64,000 nt of DNA from Tricholoma matsutake (Eukaryota > Basidiomycota > Agaricomycetes > Agaricales > Tricholomataceae): positions 2,108,001 through 2,172,000 of the forward strand of contig AP026550.1 of NCBI GenBank assembly GCA_026075535.2, written 5' to 3'. The notes below the pieces were generated by a model, which was not told where the DNA came from, did no database searches, and saw nothing but the letters and a program-made list of their open reading frames with translations. Shown piece by piece: positions 1 through 11,671 of the stretch. The position numbers and the translations under genes were made by a program. The first letter of the stretch is position 1; the number at the start of each line of letters is the position of its first letter.

Positions 1-9
1 GATGAAGTA

Positions 10-1509
10 GTGGAAGCCATGAAAGCTCTGAAGGGAGAGAAGAAAGGTAATATCAAAGGAGATGAATGGGCTGAGGAACAAGGGTTGGTGTTGTTTCAAG
101 GAAAAGTGTATGTACTGAAGGATCAGGATTTGCGAAGAGAGATCATCCGGTTACATCACAATATGCCGATTGCTGGACACCCAGGAAGATGGAAGACGTT
201 GGAATTAGTAATGAGAAATTATTGGTGGCCTGGAATTTTGAAGTATGTGTTGGGGTATGTGGATGGATGTGATACGTGCATGAGGGGGAAGAAATTTCCA
301 GAGAAACCTGCAGGAAAATTAATGCCGAACCCAATACCTAAAGCGCCGTGGCGAGATATATCTGTGGATTTTATTACCGGATTACCCGAGGCTCAAGGGT
401 ATGATGCAATATTTGTAGTATGCAACCGCTTTACAAAGGAGGTCCATATTATTCCTACTACTACAGAAACCTCATCATTGGGCTTGGCGCACCTCTATCT
501 AAATCAGGTATGGCAGTTACATGGGTTACCCAATACTGTTATCTCCGATCACAGACCACAATTTGCTTCCACATTTATGCGAGAACTAAACAACATATTG
601 GGAATTCAAACTAAATTATCTACGGCATATCACCCGCAGACTGATGGGCAGACAGAGAGAATGAATCAGGAGTTGGAGCAGTACCTATGTATGTTTGTCA
701 ACTACCGACAAACTGACTGGCCCAAATGGTTGGCAATTGCTGAATTTTCCCACAATAACAAATTCCATTTGGCTACTCATATGTCACCCTTTTTCATGAA
801 TTATGGATATCATCCTCGCATGGGAGTAGAACCCAGAAGGGAAGTCAAAGTACAGTCGGTAGAAGACTTTGTATCTAAGATGCAAAAGGTACAAGAGGAA
901 GCAGAGGTGGCATTGAAGAAAGCATGTGATGACATGATGCAACACGCGGATCATACTCGAGCACGCACTCCAGAGTACAAAGTTGGTGACTTGGTATGGC
1001 TAAGTACCAAGGACCTGAATATTCCACGACCTTCAAGGAAACTTACAGAGAAACAAGTTGGCCCATATGCGATCTCTAAAGTGATCTCGCCTAATGCGGT
1101 AGTGCTAAAATTACCCCAATCATTCAAGATTGATCCCGAGATTAATGTATCCCGCCTATGCCCTTACCGCCCACCCACTATTCCTGGCCAACAAACTACT
1201 CCGCAACCTCCGATAATAGTAGAAGGTGCTCCAGAATACATAGTTGAAGAAATTCTAGACTCACGTCTTTGACGGAACAAATTGGAGTTCTTAATAAAGT
1301 GGAAAAACTATACCGACAAAAATAATTTGTGGGAACCTGAAGAGAATTGTAAGCGAGCACGTAACGCAATCGCCCAATTCTTTAAACATAATCCGAATGC
1401 TCCACGTTGCATTGCGAGAATGGTGTATGAGGGGATGAAATTCCGGCCTTACCAAAATTTCACAGAGGGGACAAACATAATATTTTCTCACCTGGAAGTC
1501 GAGGCATAA
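10..1509 (+). pseudogene. Gypsy pol 3' region: integrase plus chromodomain, one in-frame stop
   Basis: The reading frame encodes an H2C2 zinc-binding module (about residues 48-90, HH..H..CxxC pattern), the integrase core (Asp in VDFITGLP, Asp in VISDHRPQF, Glu in TDGQTERMNQ), a C-terminal module (YKVGDLVWLS) and a chromodomain (YIVEEILDSR ... FLIKWKNYTDKNNLWEP). The TGA at 1270-1272 falls inside the chromodomain. The frame continues unchanged after it to 1509, so this is one point nonsense mutation, most simply CGA to TGA. Integrase inserts the cDNA, and chromodomains of this class steer integration to heterochromatin. The residues after the second catalytic Asp (HR, usually RG) are also atypical. 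Confidence 0.9.
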
Positions 1510-1520
1510 AAGGGGGGTAA

Positions 1521-1920
1521 TGTTAGGAAACCACCCCATTACCTAATAAATTTTCATTTTATTTTATTATGTTGAATTACACTACATGACACCAAATGAT
1601 GCTACACTTTGATAGCATGAGAATTTTATTTCGCATGCATCAAAATGTACGTGCATGTACGAGTGTGTCAGTAACAACAATGTACAATATGTGTAACATA
1701 GTATATAAACCCTAAATATATGCCTAGGGGACCCCAGTTGTGTTCTCTTAGGTATTCCACCTACATTTTCGGTGTGAAAGGCCTATCTCAACAAACTCAC
1801 CTATTAATAACCCCTCGCATCAAAACCATCAATTCCCCATCATGAGCGCGGATCCCGCCCCCTTCTTGTAGAGAGAACCCGCATGGTCTTAGCTAGCAGA
1901 TAGTGGGTGTTGCCCTAACA
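1521..1920 (+). repeat. 3' LTR, family A
   Basis: The LTR is 400 bp, begins TGTTAGG and ends CCTAACA (perfect 7-bp terminal inverted repeat), and follows directly after a G-rich tract. It carries a TATA-like box (GTATATAAAC at 1701-1710). Two other copies lie in the window: a broken solo LTR at 2487-4876 and a reversed fragment at 7390-7681. Confidence 0.9.
1701..1710 (+). promoter_or_regulatory. TATA-like box of LTR family A
   Basis: GTATATAAAC lies about 180 bp from the LTR start, and the same string recurs at the equivalent position of the copy near 4655. This is the usual place for the U3 promoter of an LTR. There is no experimental support. Confidence 0.5.
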
Positions 1921-2486
1921 CTCCCACACAGCAAGTACCAGTGAAACAAGCCATTTTGGGCCCTCACTATGTTTTTGTCTGTCTCTTGTTTTGATGAACT
2001 AACAAATTGTATTGCTTCACTTTTTTTTTTGACTGGATCAGGGGTCCAACCAACTTTGCCCTACTAACTACCATGTAGACTAATTTATAGTATGATAAAA
2101 CATGAAGAATAATAAAAAATGAGACAAAAAAATGAGGTCTACCCCACAAGCAGTGCTCACAAGGCTGGACATAGGTGCTGTAATCAGTACAAAATCAAAA
2201 AGAATGGTCCCCTCCATCTTGTGTTTTGAGTGAGGGAGGGGCATAGTGGTGTGATGGGGGGTTGGTATTGACATTGTCATCCCCCTTTGCTGCCATCATT
2301 GTTCCCCATTTGTTGTCCCCATTTGTCATCATCATTGTCCCCATTCATTGTTGTTGTTGTTGTCCCCATTTGTATCCCCATTTGTTGTTGTCATCATCCC
2401 CATCTGTTGTTGTTGTTGTCCCCATTCATTGTCCCCATTGTTGTTGGTAGTTAGCACCCATGATCCACCCATGAGCAGTGGCTTGT
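1921..2486. other. Low-complexity transposon interior (hAT-type, left part)
   Basis: No gene is seen. The segment has TTGTTGTTG/CCCCATT low-complexity sequence, a GGGCCCTCA block near 1959 and two copies of the GAGCAG-type hairpin motif (about 2141-2165 and 2464-2486). The same combination occurs inside the complete hAT-type elements of this window. It probably belongs with 4877-5168 to one element split by the A-LTR. Its terminal repeats were not found. Confidence 0.4.
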
Positions 2487-2578
2487 TGTTAGGAAACAGT
2501 GCCATTACATAATAAATTCTCATTTTTATTTTATTATGTCAAATTACTCTGAATTATGCTACATGTGCAAAGCATGAG

Positions 2579-3622
2579 TAGAGAATACCAGGGGTATGAA
2601 AAACCCCCAGGGTAATGGTGCAGGGTATGTGAGGGTAGGGGTAAGGATACAGGAGTTGTCACCCTTGACTTACCCCCTACCCTTGGAAAGGGTATGCAGG
2701 GGTATGGCAGGGTATGATTGTGCCCTTTCAAAGTAAAAAGCTGCCATATTGTGAGATTTCAGCAATGGAGTTAATGATTTTGAGAACTGAAACTCGACAT
2801 AACTAGATATCTCTTCAGAATAGTCCAGTCCAGTCCAGTTTTTTTACCCCAAAAGGGGTAGACTGAGATGGTAACTGGTCTAGGACCACCCCAGGAATTG
2901 GGGAACCAGACCAGCTAGAACTGGTCTACTTTGGTTAATAGACCAAAAAAGGACTGATTCAGATCAGTTTTTTGTCATGAAATTTGTTATACCATTGGTA
3001 TCTTGGCAACTATTACCTGGACCATCAGACTGAGGTATAGGCAGATGGACATTGTAATTCCCCAGTGTTTGGTCCAAGTGTTAAGAGATTTCATCAAGAT
3101 CTAACCTAGTTATGGGCAACACAAACATACATTATCTGAAGTCACACCTGGCTGCAGTGTAGTTCAGAATTTGTTGCTACTTGTCAGGGATGTTAATTGA
3201 ATCAAATCTACATGGTGCAAATGTTTATGTGTGTTATTTTAATGCCTTGGATGATGTCCAATTGCCCTCAGTATTTTTGTGGCACAGGTTATATATGAGC
3301 AGTACTATCAAAGTTACTCTAATCATGACAAAATAGTGGTATGAAAATGGATTGGGTCATATCTTTCTCAGTTCTGAACCATTTTGGATGAATCAGGGAG
3401 CAGGATTGAAGGAGATATGTATGGGGGTCAGTCCTTTAACTTGCCATTAGTCCAGTCTCTTTCAGTCATGGTCATGGTCAAGGGTATTATGTCCCTCTTG
3501 TACCCTTCATACCCCTTACCCTCACCCCCAGAAACCCCTACCCTTGTGAAGGGGTAAGGGTTTTGGAGGGTAAGGGTAAGGGTAGAGAATTTTTACCCCA
3601 GGGTTACCCCTGGTATTCTCTA
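2579..3622. mobile_element. hAT-type non-autonomous element (MITE) in the A-LTR
   Basis: The element is 1,044 bp. Its terminal inverted repeats begin TAGAGAATACCAGGGGTA on both ends, and a perfect 8-bp TSD AGCATGAG lies at 2571-2578 and 3623-3630. Removing it restores the A-LTR exactly. The subterminal regions are rich in ACCCCTACCC-type runs. No transposase reading frame is present. The 8-bp TSD and terminal TA point to the hAT superfamily, mobilised in trans. Confidence 0.92.
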
Positions 3623-3647
3623 AGCATGAGAATTTCATTTCGCATGC

Positions 3648-4587
3648 TGATAGGTCCACTTTGCAGCTAGAGCTCTGAAACCACTTCTGAACATTTTGGC
3701 AACCTCCCATTAGACTCCCACAGCAATCTGAACCCCTACAAACATCTACAAACTCCATGAAACCACTGCAAACCTATTTTATGACCTTTTGAACAACTTT
3801 GAACAATTTTGAACAACTTTGCAGAACTTCAAACACACTTGGCTGCCATACCCCTATCCTGCCTACCTTTGGACACATGCAGCACACATTTTACATGTTG
3901 TTACAACATGAACTATGCTCAGCAGACACACAGAAAGAAGATGTGCTACACTTTTGCATTGAGGCATTTTTCAATATCTCCCTGATTTATTGGAACAACA
4001 AGACAAGTACTTTTGATATATTATGGCTTTGCACATTTTCTCTGATATCATTTCTCATTTACTTAGTGATTTGGACACCTTTTACTGCCTTATGTTCTGC
4101 CTCCTCATGGCCAACTTCCCCCTTTTGGTACTATCTCTTTAAAATATGTATAACTTTGTATTATCTACATTTTCAAGCAAGAAATATGTCATCTTCACCT
4201 CTCTATCATGGGATTTAAGAGTGGTTTCTACAAACTTCCTTGAAAATCTGTACTCGCTTCTTGAAACTATTGTCTATTGTCTATCACCTCTCAAAATGTT
4301 TGTACATCGTCATTGTTTATCTCCATCACTCTTCGACAATATTCCCATCTTCTAAAAGCCTCTCAAAACTACTTCAAACTCCTTTATATTACTTCAAACT
4401 TCTTTGCAACTCTTTAAGGACCATTGTACACCTTTGTAGACCTTTGTACCTCTTTTGACATTGTTCATCAATCCCTGGTTTATTCTGGTGATATTTAGTA
4501 CCACCTCCCAACCTTCCTCTAACTTGTGTTATACCATTCGAAGCCATTTTGTGGGTTTTGTTTGGGTTTCCAGGTTGAGTATCATCA
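3648..4587 (+). repeat. Solo LTR family C, copy 1
   Basis: The element starts TGATAGGTCC and ends GAGTATCATCA (TGAT/ATCA termini), and the 4-bp TSD ATGC is present on both sides (3644-3647, 4588-4591). It lies inside the A-LTR. Its last 90 bp closely match the ends of the copies at 38320-39711 and 42241-43403. It has no coding sequence. TG...CA ends, the size range and the lack of internal genes fit large solo LTRs. Confidence 0.75.
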
Positions 4588-4876
4588 ATGCATTGATATG
4601 TATGTGCATGTATGTGTGTGTCAGTAGCAACAATGTACAATATATGTAACATAGTATATAAACCCCAAATATACACCTAGGGGACCCCAGTTGTGTTCTC
4701 TTAGGTATTCCACCTACACTTGTGGTGTGAAATGCCTTCCTCAACCAACTAATATAATTAATAACCCCTCACATTAAAACCATCAATTCCCCCATCATGC
4801 ATGTGCATCCCGCCTCCTTCTTCTAGAGAGGACCTGCATGGTCTTAGCTAGCAGATAAGTGGATGTCACCCTAACA

Positions 4877-5168
4877 CTCATGAGGCTGGATGCAGGTGCT
4901 CTGTTATCAGCCTTGCCTTGTCATTCCTGTTGTTCACCATTTCTGGTGTTTGTGGGGCATGAGCTGTAACATTGTCAGTGGAACAATAGAACCTAAAAAC
5001 AAAATAAAAAATTAGTTAGTATATTTAAAGAAATAAATGACAAAGAAAGCTTACCTGGGGCCCAAATGATGTTTGGACCCCATTCCCCTTTGTTGCACAA
5101 TCCATAGGTGGTGGCTATGACAGGTGGGAGGAAAATGAGTCACACAACATGTTGCAGATCATGGCAAT
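4877..5168 (-). other. hAT-type interior (right part) with conserved intron
   Basis: This segment follows the solo A-LTR. On the minus strand a canonical-looking intron (4993-5054: GTAAGC donor, TACTAACTAA branch site, TTTTTAG acceptor) follows a GGGCCC block at about 5059. The same arrangement is seen in several intact hAT-type elements here. No open reading frame of note. Confidence 0.45.
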
Positions 5169-5630
5169 TAGTGATGTGCAAGGCTCAGCTCAAAGCCATA
5201 AGCTGGCCAAGGCCGAGGCCTAAAAAGCCAAGCCTGCCTGGGCTGTAGTGATGGCTTCACAGGGCCCACAGCTCAGGCTTTGAGTCAAGAAAGCCGTAAG
5301 CCATGGCCTTAGCTGTGGCTTTTGGTAACGACACATTGAACTTGAACTCCTTCTCAAAACGGATTTCACCAACAATTGTATTTACTCTTGTTTGTAAATT
5401 CATCCATGTCAACAACTTTATTGTGTGATTGACGTGTCGACGCATCTCATTTTCATGATCGAGATTTGAGAACACATAGTTTAGGTAGGTCATATCTTCT
5501 GAACCTGTGTTAACTTCTACTACTGATGATATTGATGTTACTATAGCTTTAAAATTAAGATTATTACATTTTTCCCTCAAACAGACATAATGGCATACCA
5601 TGACATCTGCAACACAACCACAACCACAAC

Positions 5631-6152
5631 TAGGGCAAGGCAGGGGTTACCCCTGGGTGTCAAATCTCATTCCCTTACCCCTACCCCTGAACACCCTACC
5701 CTTAGAGGTAAGGGTATGGAAACATATAAGGGTATGGAAACATATAAGGGTATGGAAACATATAAGGGTTGCCAAGGGTATGGGAGGGTTTGTCAAGGGT
5801 ACAAGGGTTTGGCACAAAATCAACATATTTAGAGCAAAATTCATTTGAAAAGTGTTGATAACTATTGTATTTACTATTAATATCACATATTAATACCTCT
5901 TATTAACATATGAAAGCCATTATCATGTTGGACAATCCCAAAATCTGAATTTAATTGATGAAAATCTTGAATATGAGTCTTTGTAGCTAAAAAAATCAAA
6001 TGATATTCTTACATAGGCATACCCCCTGGCATACCCCTGTACCCTTAGTAAGGGTACAGGGGTATGCAAATGAACTTCCAAACCCCTACCCTTAGCCCTC
6101 ATACCCTTAGCCCAAAAACACAAGGGTATACCCCTACCCCTGCCTTGCCTTA
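5631..6152. mobile_element. 522-bp hAT-type MITE nested in the preceding element
   Basis: The TIR is TAGGGCAAGGCAGGGGT at the left and its near-complement CCCCTGCCTTGCCTTA at the right. The 8-bp TSD ACCACAAC is perfect (5623-5630, 6153-6160). The interior is built of AGGGTA/ACCCTA-rich runs and an 18-bp tandem repeat. It has no coding capacity. Confidence 0.9.
5711..5764. repeat. 18-bp tandem repeat, three identical units
   Basis: AGGGTATGGAAACATATA is repeated three times without mismatch inside the MITE. This implies recent expansion. Confidence 0.95.
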
Positions 6153-6668
6153 ACCACAACCACCCATGATGCTGCCTCCCATACTTGTACCTCTTGTAAA
6201 TGGTGCCCTACACCCATCCGATCCATCCAGCCCAACTGTGGAGTTCCAACAGCCAAAGTGCATGGCTGTGAATGTTCATACATGAAAATAGCTGTTTCTG
6301 AGCCATTTATGTATTCCAAGTTTCTTTTTGGATTGTGTTCATTTTTCCACTAATGATGCATTCCATTATTGACTTTTAGCCACACAACAATGATTACCAG
6401 CATAATGACCACCACACATACATCAAAACTTGCCATTGCACCCGCATCCCCTGCTACAAACCCCCATGCCCACCACCACCAGCAGTGCCCACTATCACAA
6501 CGCCCTTGTGTACCCCGATGAGCTGTGGCTTGGGCCAAGGCCAACCTAAGCTGGCCTGAAGCCATCTTCACAGCTCAGGCTTGGATTTTTGAAAGCCTGA
6601 GCCCCTCAAAGCTGAGCCTTAGCCGCGGCTTTCAGGCTGGGCTGAGCCATCACAACACTAATGGCAAT

Positions 6669-7389
6669 ACAGTACAAACAATTGTAAACATATAAATAAA
6701 ACATGTAAATGTGTCAAAAAAATGCATAAATAAAAGCACATGATCATGCAAACAGGTGCAGTGCTATTTAAACACTTTACTGTTCACTATTTTTATTTGG
6801 GTATGCCCCACTTTCCTTGTCACTACATTCTAAATAGGACTAATAGTGTACATATTTATATCTTTGTTACCTTCTAAGTCAGGGACCACAAGTTTGGTTT
6901 CATCATTCATATGGTCTTCAGTAGGTACAGTAAGGATTTTGAGGCCATCAATGAAGTCCATCTTTGTGTGGATGCCATGGATGGACCATGGATTGTTCCT
7001 GTATCTGTGAATTTGGATGTGTCATCTGTGGATACATTACCTGGATGGGCCTGGATGCATCCATGGTAGGCCCTATTCCTACAGTGCCTGATCTTGGAGA
7101 TATCACTGAACTCAGCTGGTAACTAAAATAGTCATCTGAATAGAGTAATGTAAATCATAACTAAACCAGATCCAATTGGTTGTCTGGTTACAGCTGTCCT
7201 AATGACAAGTGCTGCCTCTCAATCACTGGTGGCCACAATGTAAGGTGAGGCCTGGCATCAGCCTATGAAAGAAAAGGTAGATTATGTATGCACAGTCACT
7301 TCCAGCTCCTGCTGAAAGGATGAGTAATTGGATGTGGCACAATGAAACAATGATCTATGCACAAGTAAGAGAAGGTGCACTTGTTCTTC
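6669..7389. other. Non-genic repeat-derived DNA
   Basis: No gene seen. The sequence is AT-rich and CpG-poor. Near 7040-7070 a GGATGCATCCATGG-type stretch runs into GTAGGCCCTA, which resembles a hAT right terminus. No left partner was found in the window. Confidence 0.35.
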
Positions 7390-7681
7390 TGTTAGGATGA
7401 CACACAAATCTGCTAGCTTTGACCATGCAGGTTCTCCCAACAAGAAGAAAGGTTGATGGTTTTGATGCAGGGGGTTATTATCAGCTTAGTTGGTTGAAGA
7501 TGGTGTTTCACACTGCAACTATGGGTGGAATACCTAAGAGAACACAACTGGGGGTCCCCATATATTGTACATTGTTGCTGCTGACATGCATGTACATATT
7601 GATGTGTGCAAAACAAAATTCTCACACCTTGTGTGTAAATGATATTGAGTGTAATTCAATGTAGTAAAATAAAAATGAAAA
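7390..7681 (-). repeat. LTR family A fragment, reversed
   Basis: The segment starts TGTTAGGATG (complement of the A-LTR 3' end) and reads backwards through the A-LTR, including the AAGAGAACACAACTGGGG block. It stops before the LTR's first ~30 bp and is diverged. A solo or truncated LTR in minus orientation. Confidence 0.7.
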
Positions 7682-9861
7682 TTGTATCATGTACATCAGC
7701 AAACTCTGGGCAAACTCAGTAGCACTACATAGTGTTGTATAGCACCATAGCATTGTAGCATGGTTCTTTTTATATTTAGAATGCCATAGAAGCCCCTGGT
7801 TGCTACATAGTACTACATAGCACAGTCAGCCAAGAGTATATAACCACTTTTAGCTATATTATAATTATTATAATTATTTTGTTCATATCTTGTAGTTCAA
7901 TGAAATCAAACTCATGTATTTCGCAAACTATCAAATACAAGGCATAGCTACACTAATCTACAGAAATCAATACTCTTCTAAGTTCTTTCCTCGCTCCCTC
8001 AACTAGCAACACTTGACCACACGCTACCTTACCTACATCTCGAGGAGGGCTGCAATGAGAAATTAGTTGTTAAGGGCGAAGCCTCAACCACTCGATCTAG
8101 TCGATGTTGTTCAATGAGGTGCTTCCTCGATGAGTCGTTCAGCACTAGTCTTACTCAGAGCATCTGATGTAAGATAGGTAGTGCACTCTAGCAGGGCTTC
8201 TGTGTAGAGTTGTTCAGGTTCATGCACTAAGGGGCTTCCTTAGTGGTCTCGAGTAAGTTCGCGAGTTGCAAGTTAAGGCTGTAAATTGCCTAGATCTAAA
8301 CTAAGGACATCCCTACTACAAGTTGCAGTACTTATACTACAAGGGAGGTCCTTATCGTCCAATCAGAAAGATAGATGTGTATCAAGTAAGAATAGAAACA
8401 ATAGGCCTCATGCCTTGCATGAGGTGTCCGATGTCACGGAGTGCTGCAGTGCAGCATGTCAGGAAACAATAAGAGATAAGCCTCATTCCTAGCATGAGGC
8501 ATCCGATGTCAAGGATCTGATGTCAAGGACATGCTGCAGTGCAGCATGTCAATTGTGAGAGTCTGACATCACAGACCTCATGTCAAAGGGCTGTTGTATC
8601 ACAGCATGTGTGGGAATGGGTTCGGGTGCATGGAGTCACCATGCATCAAGGGTGCCTTCTGCAGGAAGGGGATCGAATGCATGTTGTTGGCATGTGTTGT
8701 GTGTGTGTGTGGTGTCAAGGACATGCTCTAAGCATGAATCAGGAAGTGCCTCCTGTCTGGAGGGGATCATTGGGTACGTCAGGTCGGTTGGGTCTCATGA
8801 GTTACAAGGAAAATTGTAACATTAGTCATGATGGATAACAATGCGAGTGGGATCTACATACTTTGAGAATCCTACTACAGAACAGTGGTTGTGGTGTTGG
8901 GCCAGGACATTGTGATAGGGCTCAAGGGAGATGTTAAGAAGTGGGTACCCAATAAATTTCATTAGCAATTGTTGTGTACCCTGAAACACTCAGCACATAC
9001 AGTTTGCTATCGACCTTGTGTTGGGGTTGTGGCCTCTACCTGAGCAGGAAAATGGTTCCTGATGCCTACAGTACCATAATGAATGACAACAGATGTGGAT
9101 GAGCAGATGTTGAACGTCGATCGCACTGGTGTGCAAAAAGCATGCCTCGAAGGTAGTAGGCAGGCACAAGCGAAGGGGATGCAATGAGAGGAAGAACTGA
9201 GGGGGATGTGATGGGAAAAGTTAAGTGTTGAAGATGAACAGTTTCACAGTTTTGAACAAATTCAACATGCACGTGCATGGACATTAGGGCAGGGTTATTA
9301 GACTTTGTCAAAAGTGAAAAATGATACTATGCCGGCGACAGTTCCTGGGAAGTGTTCCTAGGTTCCCAGAAAATAGATGGGGAAAATTTTGTGCAACACT
9401 AGTCAATACTATGTTGCCGCTGGTTGTGCTATGGGTGCTATGGGCTGCTACGTGATTGGCTGTGGCGCTGTGACTTGCTGTGGGAAAAATCAGAGTTTGC
9501 TGATGTAATGGAGCTGTCTCCCAACAGGTATGAAGTGTCAGTTTGGAGAAGTAGATAGGATTTGGGATTGGATTGTGGGCAGTTGGGGGTGAAGTGTATT
9601 CAAACTGGAAAGGGGGTGCTATGTCAAAGTCTGTATTGTGAGTCCAGTTAATGAGAACATGAACATAAGGCACAGCCACAGTGGGTTATAGGTGGGGAGT
9701 TTGTCATGGATGGTGTAGGGCAGAGCAGCTGCTAAGACAACTCCTTGAGAGTCTCCCACCTCAGGGGTGGTGCCACACAGGCAAGGACAATTCTGGTGGG
9801 CATACCATGTGGATTGACAATCAGGATGTCACCCTGCTCTCTGCTGATCATTTTTGTAGTT
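7682..9861. other. Unresolved repeat-rich DNA without recognisable gene
   Basis: A promoter-like GTATATAACC at about 7837-7846 with TG/CA-rich flanks may mark an unrecognised LTR in 7690-8035. A hairpin cluster follows (8406-8620). Short open frames on both strands (for example minus 9308-9679) have no recognisable motif. This is probably decayed transposon sequence. Confidence 0.35.
8406..8620. repeat. Cluster of perfect hairpins in repeated modules
   Basis: CCTCATGC-CTT-GCATGAGG and GACATGCTGCA-G-TGCAGCATGTC are perfect hairpins. The pair (with small changes) occurs in two successive modules, about 8406-8465 and 8480-8552, with a third weaker one near 8575-8620. Each module also contains TCCGATGTCA. 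Function unknown. Confidence 0.75.
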
Positions 9862-11061
9862 TAGGGATGCCGAAGTTTGGTCCAGAACCTCGGTTCGAAC
9901 CTTGAACCCCTGAACTGAACCTGCAGTTCTGGTTTGGTCTGGTTCTGGTTCTCTCCCTCCTCAGTAGGTTCAGTCCCAGGTTTGGCACCTCTAGCATTTA
10001 TGTGAACTCGGTTCGAACGGGTTTGAACTGAGAACCGACGCAAGGTAAAATTGGCAAAAATCCTGTCCCATGCAACTGAGTTTCAAAATACTTGCTACTT
10101 TTGTTCAAGTTACTTGCGCAAACAAAGCCATACCACTCCACCATCAACAACTCTTCATGGTTACAAACGAACCACCTCGCGTGCAACACTGGCCCAAATG
10201 ATGTGTTTGTCATTTGGGCCCCTGTAAGTTTCTCTCTCTCTTTTTATTATACTAGCTAATTATTTTGCTTTATCTTTTTACAGTAATGATGTGATGATGA
10301 CCACGAAAACAGGCATCCATGCACCTCAAATGACAAACGACGAATGAAAAGGGGGGAACAGCAGCTCCGACATACGAGGGATGGCGCTGTGTAGTGGGTA
10401 CCAGGTATGTACCCCCACCCTCATGCCTGCCACACCATGCTAATGGCTCCCCCAAACCCCACCAAACCAGGAATTATGACACAACAACACCCAGAACTGG
10501 CAAGGAACAACCAGCACCCACCCCACGCCTATGAGCCTCTGCTTGTAGGGTATTGCGGGTGCCAGCAATGTCGGGCAATGCCAACAAACGATTACTCCAC
10601 CATAACAAAAAGAGGAAGACAGCGCCAGGGATGGATGACAACAACGCCAAACAACACGGTACCCACCCCCATGTCTATGAGCACCCACTCTAGGGTGGAT
10701 CGTGGGTGTCTACCACGAGGGAGGAGGGAGACAGCACCTCAGCACCCGTTTCCCACCGCTGTGAGCACTCGCTCACAGGGTGGACTGGGTGCTAACAGCC
10801 ATGCCCCCCTCCCACAATGATGAACAGTGGCACCCGCCCCCACGCCTATGAGCCACTGCTCATAGGGTGAATCACGTTTTTTTGCTAACCACGTAGGTTC
10901 TAAGGTTCAAACCAAGTTCAAACCAGAACCGAACCTGCCAAACCTGGTTCTGTCGGTTCTGGTTCGCAGTTCTGCCCTCTCCCTGCCCACCATCGGGTTC
11001 AGGTTCACGGTTCGGAGAAATCTCTCAGAGAACCAGACCGAACTGAACTTCGGCATCCCTA
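9862..11061 (+). mobile_element. hAT-type element (TAGGGATGCCGAAGTT termini)
   Basis: The element is 1,200 bp. The left end TAGGGATGCCGAAGTT is matched by the complementary right end AACTTCGGCATCCCTA, with a perfect 8-bp TSD TTGTAGTT (9854-9861, 11062-11069). Subterminal zones carry many GGTTC/GAACC copies. Inside lies a plus-strand intron-like segment (10224-10283: GTAAGT donor, CTAGCTAAT branch-like, TTTTTACAG acceptor) next to a GGGCCCC block. Four GAGC-n-GCTC hairpin motifs lie at 10521-10550, 10661-10700, 10751-10786 and 10839-10870. No transposase. Confidence 0.92.
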
Positions 11062-11069
11062 TTGTAGTT

Positions 11070-11671
11070 ACAGAACCAATGAACATGGCATTGATCTGGG
11101 AGATTGTCTACTTATATCGATCAAAAACGTAATGAGGGATATTTCATATTTATTGCTTTTGGATGTCCTTTCTGAATGACTGGTGGTGAAAATGAAGGGA
11201 AAACCTTGCTGTGTAGCACACTCCACATCTGACCAGAACATGGAAGAACAAGGAAGTGCATGTGATTACAGAATGTGTGCTAGCCTATCAATTCCACAAC
11301 CTAAAGTACACACAGAAATCACAATTGTTTGCTAGTGCACAACAGTGAGAACAAATGTCAATGAGAATAGTTTTCAAAATTACCTGGATATCATTGAAGT
11401 GATATTGAAATTGAGAATCCAATGCACCAGGTGAGGTGACCATTCCTGTGGTGCCTAGCCTCATATCTATGACTTTCATTGAGGTAATAATATTGGCTGT
11501 GGTCAATGCCCTTGATGCTCCCAGGTGGACAAAGCTCAATGGGGCAGTCACTGACATCCCAGACAGCAAAGTCAGACAAGTGTTGAACATGATCACCATT
11601 GGGTGACACAAACTCCAACATGCATACACCAGGCTGCAACTGAGTTATTACTCTGCTAATTCCACCAGTAC
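11070..11671 (-). other. Decayed coding-like region, unidentified
   Basis: Two overlapping minus-strand frames (11288-11629 and 11391-11639) overlap a stretch with protein-like composition (LEFVSPNGDHVQHLS). It may be a remnant of a transposon-encoded protein. No family was recognised. Confidence 0.3.

Larger units (their letters stand above)
1..1920 (+). mobile_element. Ty3/Gypsy chromovirus, 3' part with 3' LTR (family A)
   Basis: This is the downstream end of a Gypsy LTR retrotransposon that enters the window from the left. It holds the integrase and chromodomain end of pol, a purine-rich tract (about 1508-1520) and a 400-bp 3' LTR. The pol-integrase-chromodomain-LTR order is diagnostic of chromoviruses. 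The 5' LTR and the TSD partner lie outside the window, so insertion age cannot be judged. The element is inactive because of an in-frame stop at 1270. Confidence 0.9.
2487..4876 (+). repeat. Solo LTR family A, interrupted by two insertions
   Basis: A-LTR sequence occurs in three blocks: 2487-2578, about 3623-3647 and about 4588-4876 (ending CCTAACA). The gaps are exactly filled by a TIR element (2579-3622) and a C-LTR (3648-4587), each with its own TSD. The flanking 5-mers are CTTGT and CTCAT. Both derive from CTCGT by CpG decay, so this is probably the original 5-bp TSD. Confidence 0.8.
5169..6660. mobile_element. hAT-type element (TAGTGATGTGC termini) with nested MITE
   Basis: The element is 1,492 bp with an exact 8-bp TSD ATGGCAAT at 5161-5168 and 6661-6668. 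The ends are TAGTGATG...CACTA, with subterminal GGCTCAGCTC / GGGCTGAGCC inverted repeats. It is related by these subterminal AGCC/GGCT-rich repeats to the element at 59906-61549. A second element (5631-6152) sits inside. No transposase was recognised, so it is non-autonomous. Confidence 0.9.

Noticed and set aside
2262..2523. Open frames over CCCCATTTGTTG repeats
   Set aside because: Low-complexity sequence open on both strands, inside transposon DNA, without codon-like composition.
3555..3590. Telomere-like GGGTAAGGGTAAGGG runs
   Set aside because: The unit is GGGTAA, not the fungal TTAGGG, and it lies within the termini of a MITE.
7040..7073. Possible hAT right terminus ending in GTAGGCCCTA
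   Set aside because: No matching left terminus or TSD partner was found within the window.
9885..10030. GGTTCGAACC copies resembling a tRNA B box
   Set aside because: They are subterminal repeats of a hAT-type element; no matching A box or cloverleaf could be drawn.
10407..10820. 137-aa frame inside the 9862-11061 element
   Set aside because: It runs through the hairpin-motif repeats, lacks any transposase signature and has an overlapping minus frame of similar quality.
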